A stretch of DNA of 64,000 nt from Hydnum rufescens UP504 (lineage: Eukaryota > Basidiomycota > Agaricomycetes > Cantharellales > Hydnaceae), in contig MU128938.1 of NCBI GenBank assembly GCA_014904985.1, forward strand, positions 193,284-257,283, given 5' to 3'. The translations under genes were made by a program, and so were the position numbers. Below are positions 1-15,744 of this stretch, in pieces. The notes under the pieces are model-generated. The model was given only the letters and a program-made list of their open reading frames with translations. It did no database searches and was not told where the DNA came from. Position 1 is the first letter of the stretch; every line of letters begins with the position of its first letter.

Positions 1-2887
<2,887 letters not shown>

Positions 2888-5800
2888 GCCCTGTCTGGCG
2901 GTCTGGGAGACAGAGAAATAACCCGAGAAGATGGGATAAAGAGAAGACGAGCGCGTGCCGGACACGAGTATGGTATTCGAAAAGAGACGAGAAAAAGCGA
3001 GGTTATCTCGTTTCTTTTAATGCGTTGTCCCACGGGTTGAGATCAACCGCGCCGGATGTGGCCCACTTTCTCTGGCTGGAAGAGGAGGGAGGGTGGAATG
3101 ATGTGGTGAAGTGGTAGTTGAAGTTTTGCGGTGTAGGGGTTGGAACACGCGAATTGACTTGGGAGTTATATTGATAGTCCAACTGTTTTGTACAACTGTA
3201 GCTATTCCGCCTCTACTCCTTCCATACCTGCTTTTCTTGCTTTTTTGTTCATAAAGCCCCTTTTTCCCGCCGCTCTGCCTGATCCCTTTCTGGGCTAGGC
3301 CCTTCGTTCTTGCTAGGTGCCATAGCCTAGATAGTTAATTCGGCCATATATTCGTTGTCCTGGCGACTTGTCTACGTATTTTACGTGTAGTACCCCGACT
3401 GAGACTACACATCTCTCCAGGGGAGCCCGCACACCGACGACTGCAGGCGGTGTGATCAATAGTTGAGTACGTATACATTCCCACGTGAAACCACCCATGT
3501 CAACGTGCAAAAATCACAGATAAATGCACAATATTGGATGCATCGTATGTGTGCCTAGCGAAGAACGAGTTCGACCTTCAACATCCACCACGGTACTCTC
3601 ATTATTACAATATACTGTAATGAAACTCGGCATTTCATCTGTGGAAGCTGCTGCTTGATTCACATCAAGATAAGGGTCAAAGCAACCCTATCGGCAGCTC
3701 GACGTCTGCGTGACTCGCAAAATATCGTGGAAAGGCCTCATGGCACACCGCGATCTGGGGCAAGCGGCCGAATGGGTAGCGCCTGCACACAGCGGATACA
3801 GGCGCCGCAAATCTCAATAGAAATCGACATTCATTATCCCCATGGGGGGGACGATCCGAACCCTTTTTGATAGCATTCTATCAAGAATGATTTGATTGCG
3901 TCTGCAGACTGGGGCGTGGCAGGGGAATATCGGACCGAACCGGGATCTAAGAGTCACCGTATGTGCTATGCGGCGTGGAACCGGCGCAGAGTATGCAGAG
4001 GGGATATCCTGAATCGAGACGTCCAAGCACCAAAACTTCAAGTCAGGCGTGGTGCGCTAGCGTTGCATAGGCTAGTATTATAGCTACCCATTCTCAGCAC
4101 ACGAGGCGTCTACCGCGGCTGACTCGGCGGGATGAGTGGTCCACGATCTGGATACGTGCTGACGTTGTGAACCCAGTCAGCGGCGAACACGGAAATGGAT
4201 GCCAATGTAGAAGAGGCTTGTGCGGACGGAGACAAAGACACCCGGACACTGTTCGGATGGGTCATTCAGGATACGAAATCTACTCCGCATGAGGTCATGC
4301 AACGCTCCAGGGGAGAGCACAACCGAACCCATAACACGAGCCCTTACGATTCCAACAGCTACACCTCCGGATAATGGGCCGTAGGTATACAATGCAGCAT
4401 TCCTTTCACCACCACGAGGCGTGACTGGTTGCCGGTCGGCTCGTGACCCGGGGTCTGCAGATACGGCGTGCTGGATATTGTTACTGAACGGGTGAACGGA
4501 AATTAGAGTGGGCGTAGGATAGCCGAAAGAGATCCTGTGCCTCAAAAAACACGTGTATAGAGGGGCCTTGAGCCCCACCGGCATTAGAAGGCACCATCGG
4601 GATAAACAGGAAACTTGACACGAAGGAATACCTCAAAGGGTCATATTTCCATAACAGATCTAACCGGGCCCCGATATTGGAAAACAGGATCATGACAGGC
4701 ACAGTAGATGGGAGAGACTGACAGGAAGTGACATATGAGCGGACTAAATAGTAAATACTGCACCGATGTCCCATACGCAACCCTACCACAAGCTTCGGTG
4801 ATGCGATTCCTGAAGCAGGCTCATGTAGCGGATCGTTAATCTATAGCCCATGTCATCAGCCTCGAAGCCAGGTGCGGAAGGGCTATCGGCCGAAGTCAGA
4901 GCGTCAGCTGGATATTCATCCACCGCCAGGACCCCAAGCTCGGTAGTGGGACACTGGATCTCCCAGCAGTGCAAAGAAGAGTCGGAGTAAAGCCACAACA
5001 TCCCACAGAACATTCAATCCAATCGTTGGGGCTTGACAGTTTCCATGCGCACCGTCATGGGTACCGCTGGAGAAACCTGGAGCAGGACCGTCATTGGCAA
5101 TATTGATTTCCGCAACAGGCAGGGAGCCAGGAGGATAACAGCTCCACAACTACATGCTCGGACACTCCAACGATGATTCGGTTACGAGACCAGGATGATA
5201 TACCGCTAGTCCAAGACGGTTTCCAACACGTGCACGTGAACCTGCTGACAAATCCAAGTTGGCTTGCCTCCTTTGGCACTCCTACATGGAGAATAAGAAT
5301 TAATATTTCGGCCTAACAATCTCCACAAGATCCCAAAATGTGCTCTCTTATTTCCTGCCATCCACCATCATCGGCCACGACAAAATGTCTTGTTTACCTT
5401 ATTGCGACCGATATCGTGCATACCACATAAATTTGAGCATACACAGCAAGCGTCCCGTACATCTTTCATGGGTCGTAAAACGTAGGATTCATTCCACAAG
5501 CCAGGAAACGCAAATATGCCCTGATTAACGGTCATTACACTACTTTCCAATCATCACTTTCGCCTCGGTACAGGTTCATCTCGACCACCCGACACAATCT
5601 GTCCTCCACGAAATTCTTCTTTATTCAAAAACCAGTTTCTGCCGGTTCATATGGAGACAGCGGTGAGAGGGCGGTGGCTTCGCCGCTTGTACCCTACCAA
5701 TATAGCGGCTCTGATCCTGGCCAGAAGATGGGAGCGTACTTTTCTGCAAGGAGACTTGACGACAATTTTTTCATGAGTGGATAGTCTACAGTCTGGCACT

Positions 5801-8800
5801 GTCATGCCCAACATTTAGAAAAGACATGAAAAATCCACCACAGACTTACATGCTCTCACATTCAATTTTCCCATTCCATATATCTATACAACATCATGCT
5901 TCAAAGACAAAGAAATAAATGTGATAAAAAAGCCCCCCACCACGTGATGGTTCAAGCATGATTACTTATTACATATCCTGCGCGCGCGCGATACAACCTC
6001 TTAGTTTTCAATTGCCGCCAGAGTTTTCGTAAACAAATCGGGAAGATAGGGTCATCGAAATCACCGCCACTGGTTGTGTACGTACTTGCAAAATGCCATG
6101 AACCACCAAGGACTTCCGTCGGTTATGCCGCATACAATAGTGGTTTTTTCTTATACCAAGCCATCATCTTCAACCCCGACATAGGCCGCCAAAGAGGGTG
6201 CATCTTACGGATGGGCCCCGTCAAATGCAAGGAGGGATAGAGCGCTGGCCAATTGGATCGCACGGTTTCCGGTTTGAATGCATCGCCGAGGATTCCATCC
6301 CCCGCCCACATTCGTCACTGAATGGGCAGCTTCTTTTGCAATTGTCTGGTTTTACCACATGAGACTCATAAGCGTGGTATTGATGCGAGCAGATCGGCAG
6401 TAGAGGTTGCCTGTGCCCGGGAACATCAACTTCCCCCCGCCATAGTGATATCGTAATCAATCTGAATAGTTGTGAGCCATTTTCTATGTTCTCGAGTTTG
6501 GGAATCACATGCACACCCTTTGGTAGCATGGACGTAATACCAATAAAGAAATATCAAAGTGATGGGCTTACGTAGGATTACAACAGAGAGCAGTCACCTG
6601 CTCAACCATGCGTACAGCGCTGGTGTGCGCAGATGGAGCGTAAGGACATATATCAGGCGCGCAATGAATCGCTTTGGGTCGCAATTAGAAGGAAACATCC
6701 TGGTGGAAGGTCAGCTCTTGAGGAACTAGAACAATTAGCGAGCATTTTCTTGTGCCACCGTATTGCGACATTCCCCAGCGGAAACTACAAGTGCGCAGGC
6801 CTGACACCAAATGACGATCCCCGAGCAATGGTACAGGTCAAACGTCCAGAACCGCTACTGTGATCCTTTCAGGTTTTGGCCCGGCCCCCTAGGGTACGTA
6901 GGTCTCAGCGGCTAAGCGTGATACTCCGCTCGGAAATGGGGACGTCCATCAAGTTTCGCACATGGGAACTGGATTAGAAAGATGCACGGTAATTACTAGG
7001 AGGAAGCAGGCACCTAATCGATGCACGAGGCAGGCGTGACGTTGCACAAAATTCTGTCACGCTGCGTGACCTTAGTGACATGATGGTCTAAGGAAGGATC
7101 TCGGCGAGCCATGGCGAATGCTCTATTTTGATGGCAGGGTTCGGCATTGTACACATCACAGTATTGGTAGTGCTGTACTGTAAGCGTCTTGACGACATCT
7201 GACACCATCGAAGACGACACACGGCAGTTTTGTGGCGTGAGATGTTCAAGCATTAGATTTAGGCCGCCACAAAATGCTTTCGTACTTGCGAAGCCTGGGA
7301 ATATTAGTTTCGGACTGCTACACGTGTAGTGGTTTGTTGAGGATAAAGACGGGCAGCGAAGCCTTTACTGGTTATCCACTGAGCAACTTCATAATGTTCC
7401 CCTGATTCATGTGTAAATCCTCGACGCCGAACCTGATCGTCTCTTACAGCCTTACAGGAACCCGGAACCTCCTGTTTTGAGTGAAATCTAGATTGTTTAC
7501 AGTAATTAAATGCAGGAACTTGAAAGTCGGCGGTTCGGGGTGCCAATAGAATATTCAGATCATAGAATCACCCACCCGCGTCCCTACCACAGCCATAAGA
7601 TATCCCCACCTATTGAGGACGGGGGACATTCATCACTCCTGGGTGATTTCTCCGATGCCTCTCAACGACAAGACAGTCGATAATAGTTTTGAGCGTGTTT
7701 TGATACCGCAGCAGATGCCGAGAAGCCTGGGTGTGCGTGGATTTAATTCCAACTGGCAAGGTCCCGTGTGAGACAGAACAGGGGCATACGAATTGCCAAT
7801 TAGCATGGGCCGGAGCCCGGTTTGCCAAATGTTCGAATCCAACTGTATTGTGGCTTGCACTCCACAACATCCTTCTGGCAATTGGGAATGTGTCATTGAA
7901 CCAATTTGTCGTTAGCTGTAAAGGGGATGGTGATGCGGGGGTTATAGTATGAGGAAACGCCTGTACAGCACTCTCCGTGGAGTCCCCAAGAATGGGTCCA
8001 GTCATCGATAGAGGGAAGCCACAATTCAGTTGCATCGGAACAACCCGAATGTATCTTGAAGCAGTGGATCTGGGCGACCTTTTTCGGGCTCGGATGATCG
8101 GACTTTGTGCATTTAATATCCGCTTCATTTCCATGCGTGCTCACCTAACAACCTAACAGAAAACCATTACTTGACTGGGCAGGTCTCTACAAATGAACAA
8201 TAATGGAATTACAGTTCTCTGTGTTAGGTTTACCGCCTGGGCCTCTTTCTACTTCCGTTCAGAACAGACCCCTTGCATCGAACGATTCACCTAGCTCATC
8301 TTGCGGCCATCCGATGTTACAACGAGCCCCCAGAGTCAATCTGGTCCCTGAACGCGAATCAGGACGGATCCTTACATATCGAGCATAATGTGTGAAAATT
8401 GAAATTATCATGGCGAATTTCCGAATAGAAACTAGCTTGCCATCTCGTGTACTCTCACCGATTGCTCTCCACGCCTACAGGCGTGTCGACACCCCATGTC
8501 ACGAACGAGATCAAACCTGGGAGGGTTTGAAGTTGGAATGACGGCGTCGACAGTGTCAGTGGTATTTTGCCCCTGTTTACCTTCCTCATCATTTGCAAGT
8601 CATCGACTCCCTGACAAAATTGATCTGCAGCCTCTTTGGAGTTTGCACTGTGCAAACCGTGCTGTATTTCTCTCGGTTTGGAAAGGATCCTCTCCTTACC
8701 AGGGGTCTGGTGAGCAAACGCCAAGCTTGAGACGAATTTTTACATTATCGAACGTTTTTATGCATGAACGTCTTGATAGGTTATGATATTATGGTGTGTC

Positions 8801-10935
8801 TGCTTCACCCAAGATCCTTCATGATTCCACCTTCATTCCATATAATGTGTAGGCTATTACAGGGAGTCCAGATGTACGTTCATGGTGATTTGGGATAATT
8901 ACCAGGCGGTGATGCAATTCCCCATCCTTCTCGCGCAGTGTCCTCATGTTTGGTACAATTTACTGGGATTTATGTACCCCACCCTCAGCGCTTCCAGCTG
9001 ACCTATGGTATGCTCTGGTGGCCGTTCCTGGATACTCTCGCTTATCTTGGTTGTGAAGGCCGGATAATGTTTGGCAAGCTTTTGGGGTAAAACGTGTATT
9101 CTACCGATCTCTGGCCTTCAGTACTCACCCAGAGACGGAGCAGATCGTTATATCTGGTCTAGTCCAGGTATTCTATTCTCGGCTAAGTCATCGATGTTAG
9201 TAACCTTCCTCGGAATTCAGCTCGCTCTCTTAAAGTACTTTCCTGCAGTGTGCCGAAGTTGGCCTCTCAATGTGATCTTGGTAAACCGTTTTGTTGAATT
9301 CAGCGGTTATCGCTTCCTCATCAGTATTCGTAGGATACCCTCATCGTATTAAAATTTGGTGAGTGCTTAAAACCGCCGAGGCATTGTTATTAACTTTAGC
9401 CGAATTTGGGACCTTTTTAGTCATTGGGTTCAGTGAGCTAATGTTTCTGAGTATGTGATGTAGGTCTTGCTCATGCGTGACCAACCTTTCTTCATAGTGT
9501 ATGTTATCAAGTATGTACCCGAGCCGTGATGCCATCAAGTCCCCTGTTCATCGCCTCAATTTATTGTCCAGGGTGGACGAATTGGCGGTCGGGACTGAAA
9601 AGGAGGAATGGCTTGGTATATTGTTGTTGGTCGATGACGCCGTGGTGGATCAGTTCATCGCCTTGTCCATGGCTTATTCTCTTGTTAAGCGTCGGACACG
9701 ATTTACAAGGTACGTGCTGCCATTTTTACATGTTCAGGAGACAAGCACGTTAACGATGATTCTCCTCAAGCACTAATACAATCATTACTCGTCTAGTGCT
9801 GTATGCTCTGGCTACGGGATTCGTTACGAGGTGTTTCTGATCTTTTTGCAGGATATCCATATTTTTGACTCATAACACTGTAATAGCTTATTATCTTTGA
9901 CCGGAGTGATCTCGGTGAGTGCGCTGCGGTTCATCTGTCTTGGCATTCCTGTAACATCCGACCCCTATAGCTCATTGCTTGCGAGAGCAAATGGGGCTTT
10001 ACGACGCCCAGCACACTGGTTTCTTCTCTTTATTTCTTTGCCATGCTCGCCAAGTGCGTCTTCCGTTCTCTTCTTCCTTTTCATGTTATTTATCCGCGCC
10101 TCGGTAGTCTCCACACCCGCTCCACGCTGAACAAATTCGCGGATTACGTGGAGGATGTTCCCATATCCCTTATGACAGTTGAAATTCATGCACCTCCAGC
10201 TAGAGGGAGTAATGAACCCGCCTCTGGGGCGGTTCACCAAGGAGAATCAAATCAGCAAGGTAAATGCTATCCGACTTGTATGCATTTGCACTTGCAGTGA
10301 AGTTTGACCGTCGTCTGACTGCTTTGGGATCAGGCACCATTGCCTACGCCTGAAGAAATTACATAATTATAGAAGCGACGGATTTCTCAGGGCGTGTTTC
10401 CATGCTGGGAGGTGTACAAAAGGTGTAGTGTTTCGTCCTGGGGTTGAAGTACCGCTACTGCCCGATTGTACCTGCACCGACTCTCGCACACTTAAGGATC
10501 TTCGACATCAGGATCTACTCATCATCACGACTACGGACGTCTTGTAGGACCCAAGAGCGCTTTGATTGTTTCTGGCAGCTGGGGGGATGATTTCAGAGTA
10601 TCACCGTTATGAGTTTTCTCACTCTTCCATAATACCATGTAGCATTCTATGATTGATGTGAGCCGTGCGGACGGCGTGTGATCGATTCACTTGATTTGAT
10701 GCACACTTCCTTGACACCACGAGCTCGAATACTCCCCACAGTAACTAAAAACTCGCATTTTTAATCGCAATGGTCCCAAATGCTACACCAGCGAGGGGGT
10801 CAGGTCCATGAGCTCAAGGGCACTATTTTTTTTTGTCCAACCCAAAGTGCTTGGGGAGGGCTTTGATTTTTAGTAGGTAGGTATGTATGCGAAATTTCGA
10901 TCACGTGCCGTAGCCACCTTGAATTCATCTTGACG
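2888..10935. other. Long region without a recognisable gene
   Basis: About 8 kb in which I recognise no protein family. Open frames of 60-175 codons occur on both strands. The most protein-like are minus-strand stretches at about 4180-5280, 6120-6530, 7610-8130 and 9340-9540. None has a domain I know, and none joins convincingly into a spliced gene. There is a short CA repeat at 2401-2413 (inside the kinase) and an alternating GC run at about 5981-5991. Orphan genes, degraded mobile elements or plain intergenic sequence are all possible. Confidence 0.5.
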
Positions 10936-13714
10936 ATGTCTGTGCGAGTTGAAGAAGTAGAGGACATCGAAGGGGATCGGGGACTCGTGAGCCCAAGCAA
11001 CCCGAGGAAGAAAAAGAAGAAGCCGAAGAAGAAGAAGTCACCCATTCCAGTCCCACTCACCCTCCCGCCTCCCTCCGCACCGGTCCTCAAAATAAGCAGG
11101 AATAAACACTGGAAATATGTCAGCTCGTACCACGTACGTCTTCCTTTTTCTTCTCTTAAATTTCCAAGGCCGTTACTCAGCAGATTGGGCGTGCACGCGA
11201 TCCCAGGGTCCGTGGCTCTCTCTCCCACTCGAAATCCTCGAATCTCTCCTCGCTTCGGGGACTTCCCCCACACCCATGACAACTGACCCGAGCTTGGTGC
11301 ACTCATTCCACAGACGACGCGTCATCCACTCTGACACCGGCCCTTCTAACAACACCAATGCTACAGCCAGCGGTGGCGCGCCTATCCTTAAACCCGCCCC
11401 TCCACCACTCGATCCTGGCGTGTTCCGCTGTGTGGCTACTATACGTCGCCTGATTGATGAGGCCTCCGAATTAGCTATGCGTGCTGCCTCTGGTCTCTCT
11501 TCTGGCTCCATGCACAGTTTCTCCCCCCATTCGTCCTATGGCAGTGGTGGAGTCAATAGTGGATTATTCGACGTCCCAAGTATGCATGGCGGGCGCAAAG
11601 TCACCATGTCTGCCGTGCGAGCCCAGCGCCTGCGAGTCATGGCTGTCCAAAAACTAGCAGCTGCGTACAAATTGGATGAAATTGCTTCGTCTGTCATGGT
11701 GATGAAAGGGACGAGCGCACTGGATGATCTTGCAGAGCGCATACTAAAGCATGGTTCGAGGATTTCCCCTTGCCAAAGGTCCCTTTCGGGTTAAGTATTG
11801 ATGTAAATTTCAATGACCACGGGCACCCCCTATTATATAGAGCCTAATAATCTCGACGCGATCTACGTGCATTTCTTCCACGAGAAGATACCTGCGAGGT
11901 GTGAAACGCTCCTTTTCCATACCGCCAGCATTTCATTATAAGACACGATTGCCCCCCTATAGCCCACGCCAGATATCTAACACGACGACTGAAGTCCTAG
12001 ATGGGCTCATCTCTGCCCGTCCGAACAACCTTGAATACTGGCGTACTCGTGGGGTCGTCCATTGCTTCAACGACGCCTACTCGCACGCTATCAAAGACTT
12101 TACGCACGGTCTCGCCCAGAGCCGTGCACTTCGGAAGGGGCGACATGACTTTGAGGATGGCAGCACGGCGTTGAAATCTAAGCCATCGAAGAAGAAGAAA
12201 GGGCGCGTAGGTGCTCCTCACCAACAAGCACACACTTCCTCCGAGGACCCCAGTGATGTCCCAGGTTATCAACACCCTGCACTCGAACAACCGACGAAAA
12301 CGCCCCAGTTCCATCGCTCTATATCACCCGACGCGCCAGACCCTTTCGAGATGCAATTCCTTTTCCAACGGGGGGTCGCCTACCTCGCACATGCCATATT
12401 CACCATCGAGCGTGCAGTCCTCGCCCTCGAGCGCGTCGCGCCTTCGACTCCCGCTGGCCCCGAAGTCCGCCTCTCTTGTCTTCCCCCAGACGCACAGTAC
12501 GGCGGCATCGACACCACTCACCCGCAGGGTCCCCTCGGCCCCCGCACTTCCCCACGTTTCAAAGCCTACCACGCCCTCCTCGCAGGTGCTACGTTCAAGG
12601 AGCAGGTGTTCTCGATGCTCAAGAAGAGTGTCAAAGATTTTGAACGGTTCCTGTCCCATTTCGATAGCATCATCTGTCCCTTTACACCCTGTTCTTCATC
12701 GTCCTTGCCGAGGCCATCATCCGCATTATCGATAGGGTCTCCCAATTCCTTCGACGGAGACGCCAAAGCGAAGCATAGAGACATGCCGCCCATATCGACT
12801 AGTAGCACAAACAATGTACTCCAAAACTGGGAAGAGAAGCCCCTCGCCGACCGCGTCGAACTCGCGTACTACATATTCGGTTCCCAGCGCCCTACCTTCT
12901 CCAGCTCGTCCTCGTCCGCAGGAAGCCCCTCCCCCTCTGTCCCCACCAACAACAGCATTCCACCCCGCCTCGCCCCCACTGCCGCCTCGTTCCCCTTTTC
13001 CTTCACGACATACCACCCGCTCCTAACTGAATCCCACTTCTGCATCCTCCTCTGTCTCCTGCTCCTCGGGGAGTTCCCGGCACTCGCGGAGCGCTACACC
13101 CAGAGCGCCATCGCTATCGACGGGTTCGACGGCTATCCTCTGTTTGTTCCCGCGAGAAGTATGGCGCAGGCGGATTTTGGAGAGGTGTTGGAGAGGTTGG
13201 CAGATGGATGGAGAGGTGCAAAAGGTGCCAAGTCTTCGAGTGGGGGGAAAGGGGATGGTGGGGGGTCGGCAAGGGACAAGGGGTGTTGGGGCAGCCGGGG
13301 CCAATCGAAGGTGTTCCTCCTCTTAGTACCAGTGCTTCCTTGTCGTCATCAGCGTCGACGACGACTGGGGAAACGGAGGCAGGTGGTAGAGGTGGCATCA
13401 CTGATAACGAAGCCTCGGACAATGGGGACGAGGAGGCGACAGCGGGAGCAGCAGCTGGTGCACACGCGCTAGCCAGTTTACGCATTTTACTTGCACCTGT
13501 GCTCAAGAAGCGACAGGTGCACCAGCTACAGCTCCAGGTTGCTAGAAGGGGGGGTGGAGTCAACGGTGATGGTGGTGGTCTCAGAGCCGGTGCTGGCGGG
13601 AGTCGGAGTACGATGATAATGCCGACGATCCCGCTGCACGGGCCCCGCGTGGATGTGATCCTAGCGTGGTTGGGTTCTGTCCATCTGCCGTGGATGGAGG
13701 TTTCGGAGAAGTGA
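10936..13714 (+). CDS. Conserved fungal protein with TPR-like helical repeats
   Basis: Starts at ATG 10936 with MSVRVEEVEDIEGD, then a lysine-rich basic patch of the form PRKKKKKPKKKK. A first intron (donor gtacgt near 11134, acceptor near 11207) joins to PWLSLPLEILESLLAS. Later blocks are VAVQKLAAAYKLDEIASS-like helices, IYVHFFHEKIPAR, and a TPR-like pair EVLDGLISARPNNLEYWRTRG and FNDAYSHAIKDFTHGL, then FEMQFLFQRGVAYLAHAIF and LAERYTQSAIAIDG. It ends with RVDVILAWLGSVHLP. The repeats suggest a scaffold or adaptor; no catalytic motif is visible. The frame changes by single bases near 11754, at the C-run 11826-11830 and at the G-run 13280-13283. Each change is undone by one base, which I take as sequence error. 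The function is unknown. Confidence 0.7.
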
Positions 13715-13921
13715 ACATTTTTTAATCTTGATTTTGAAGAATGGTACAGGTGTTGGGCCGATTTTTTTGGCTCGTCGAGAGTGAGATGTAACCATTAGGG
13801 GCTAGATGTCGGTTTATTGCTTTGATCTGGGACTTTTTTTAATCATCTCCAGTTTGTTTTTTTTGCTTCTGGCGGTCCGGCTTACAATACACTTTATTTT
13901 CCAGTTGACGTCCCTACACTA

Positions 13922-14853
13922 TCATGTAGACTTTTTTGTGTGCGCTGCAATGTCCATCTCGTGTGTAGCGACAGCGGATCTGGCTATCTTCTCAAGGAAC
14001 CGCGTGATGGGCGGGACGACGAAGCGACTGGCTACCGTGACGGCACACGCGAGGAACGCGAGGGTGGAGAGAAGGCTTCGCGGGACGAGGCCTATGTACA
14101 GTCGTTCGTAATATATGTAGAATGGATGCGTTCGTCCTCATCCGCAAACGAGGACAGAGAAGCAGGAGAGAGTGGATGGGGCGAATGAAGGGTGCGAGGA
14201 AGGAAAGCGCAGAGGGGAGATGGAGGGGAGGTGTTCGGACGCCACGACTTTTTGCTAGGATGCGGACGTAATACCACGATGGAGGACTCGGATCGGTCAT
14301 GGGGTCCTGGGTCTGGGAGTGGTGTGGGGGTTCGGGGTGCTCTCTGGGGTGGGAAGGTTCTATTAGTGCCATCAGTGTCGAGGGCGTGAACAATCGAATC
14401 GAGAATTCGGCGGGATACTGTAGATAACGAACGCGTTTAGCATTGCGAAATCTTCGCTTCTCGTGGTATCAAAGGAGAAATGGATTGAAAACGCACCGAG
14501 GCGGGCCACGACACACGCAAGGTCTTATATCCCACGGAGTCAACTGGGATAATAAACCAGCTCTCATAAGGACACTTCCCGAATGGAATATCCTCACACA
14601 CATCCCAAACAACTCTGCCGTCGCTCACTGGGGCACATTGGATAGAGAATTGGGTGCCTACTTCGAGATCCAGTTGGGATATCGGCCTGATTCACGCCCG
14701 AGTCAACGAGCTAGGATATTATACGATAACGCGAGGAAGGACGAACCAGGAGGGAAGCCAAGTGGAACTGTCCAAATACGAGATGAAATTCACGATCTCC
14801 GTATCGCAAAGCGCTGTGGGGAAGTAGACGAAGAACGCGACCCATGCCAACAT
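13922..14853 (-). CDS. Small membrane protein with signal peptide and C-terminal TM segment
   Basis: Reassembled from short exons on the minus strand. ATG 14853 opens a hydrophobic leader (MLAWVAFFVYFPTALC) that looks like a signal peptide, followed by VNFISYLDSSTWLPSWFVLP. After an intron comes a soluble, probably lumenal part (LDLEVGTQFSIQCAP, VVWDVCEDIPFGKCPYES, TLRVSWPAS), then EDFAMLNAFVIYSIPP and a polar linker. The final exon carries YERLYIGLVPR and a TM segment (LLSTLAFLACAVTVASRFVV) with a short polar tail ending at TGA 13922-13924. This layout fits a single-pass ER or secretory-pathway protein. PIG-X/Pbn1-like proteins have a similar topology, but I see no diagnostic motif, so the function stays open. 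Exon boundaries in the middle are uncertain. It converges with the TPR-like gene 207 bp away. Confidence 0.5.
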
Positions 14854-15744
14854 AGTGTCAGTCACGTGGACACGTGTTCCGCTCTCTCGTGTTCTCCTGA
14901 CTATGTGATGACTCTTTCTAATGAATCCCGTACTTGTGTCGGAGAAGTGGACCTACGGCTTGTATGGGGCCGTACTGGACATCGAAGAGACTGTCTCCAC
15001 AGCGTGTACTATCCTTGTCTAAGAACTTAGGCCACTAGTCTTCTGGTGCAATACTAGCCTCAGCACCCTGCCGCTATCCTGGTGGTCTAGTCCGTTCCCA
15101 TTCGTCCTTGAGGCGGCTACCTTTGAGACCAGTCGCGAACAGCGCATGTCGCCATGGTCCCCCTATAGATGTGGGTATACTGTATCCGGTGTGCCCCCTA
15201 GGACGGGGACGAGGTTGGCGACTTTAGAGAGAGTGGGAGGTACAGATCTTGTGCCTATCTATTTAAAAAACAATTAAAAAGCCCAAGGTTTCAAGTTGTC
15301 TTTCATTCTTCGCAAAGAGACCCTGATCTCTCGCCGAGGATAGATCATACCTATGGAATTACAGCACACACCATTCATTCGCCTTCTTTGGAGGTCACCA
15401 ACTTGGAGGAGCTCAATAACAATACTTTCAGATCCACGCGACGACGAAGACCAATTTAAACAGGGTGGGATGCTCTCCCGGAATTTGGTGAGACTATCGT
15501 CAGCACTGGTGACTTTCATGAGGCGCAGCTCAAACCATCACAGTTATACTGCAGGATTATTCGTCTCCCTTGCTTGGATCCATTGGAAGGCTCCCCCAGC
15601 ACTTCTGCCTACAGGGATTGCCGATGACATAATCGACCGAAGGCGGAAAAGACTTGATGGGCGGAGCCGAACCGACCTGACTCCCCAAGTAGTATTTAAA
15701 TAATACTGGTGCATCTTCTAGTCCCATCTCTGCTAAATATTACC
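14854..15744. other. Intergenic, divergent promoter region
   Basis: About 890 bp between the starts of the minus-strand membrane-protein gene and the plus-strand ABCF gene. It should hold both promoters. Some open frame exists on the plus strand, but nothing in it resembles a known protein, and I see no repeat or RNA gene. Confidence 0.5.

Noticed and set aside
7825..7845. gttcgaatcc, resembling a tRNA T-loop
   Set aside because: No A-box upstream and no cloverleaf pairing.
14443..15030. 195-codon open frame on the plus strand
   Set aside because: It lies opposite the exons of the minus-strand membrane protein, whose reading gives a signal peptide and sensible splice sites; I take the plus frame as a shadow.
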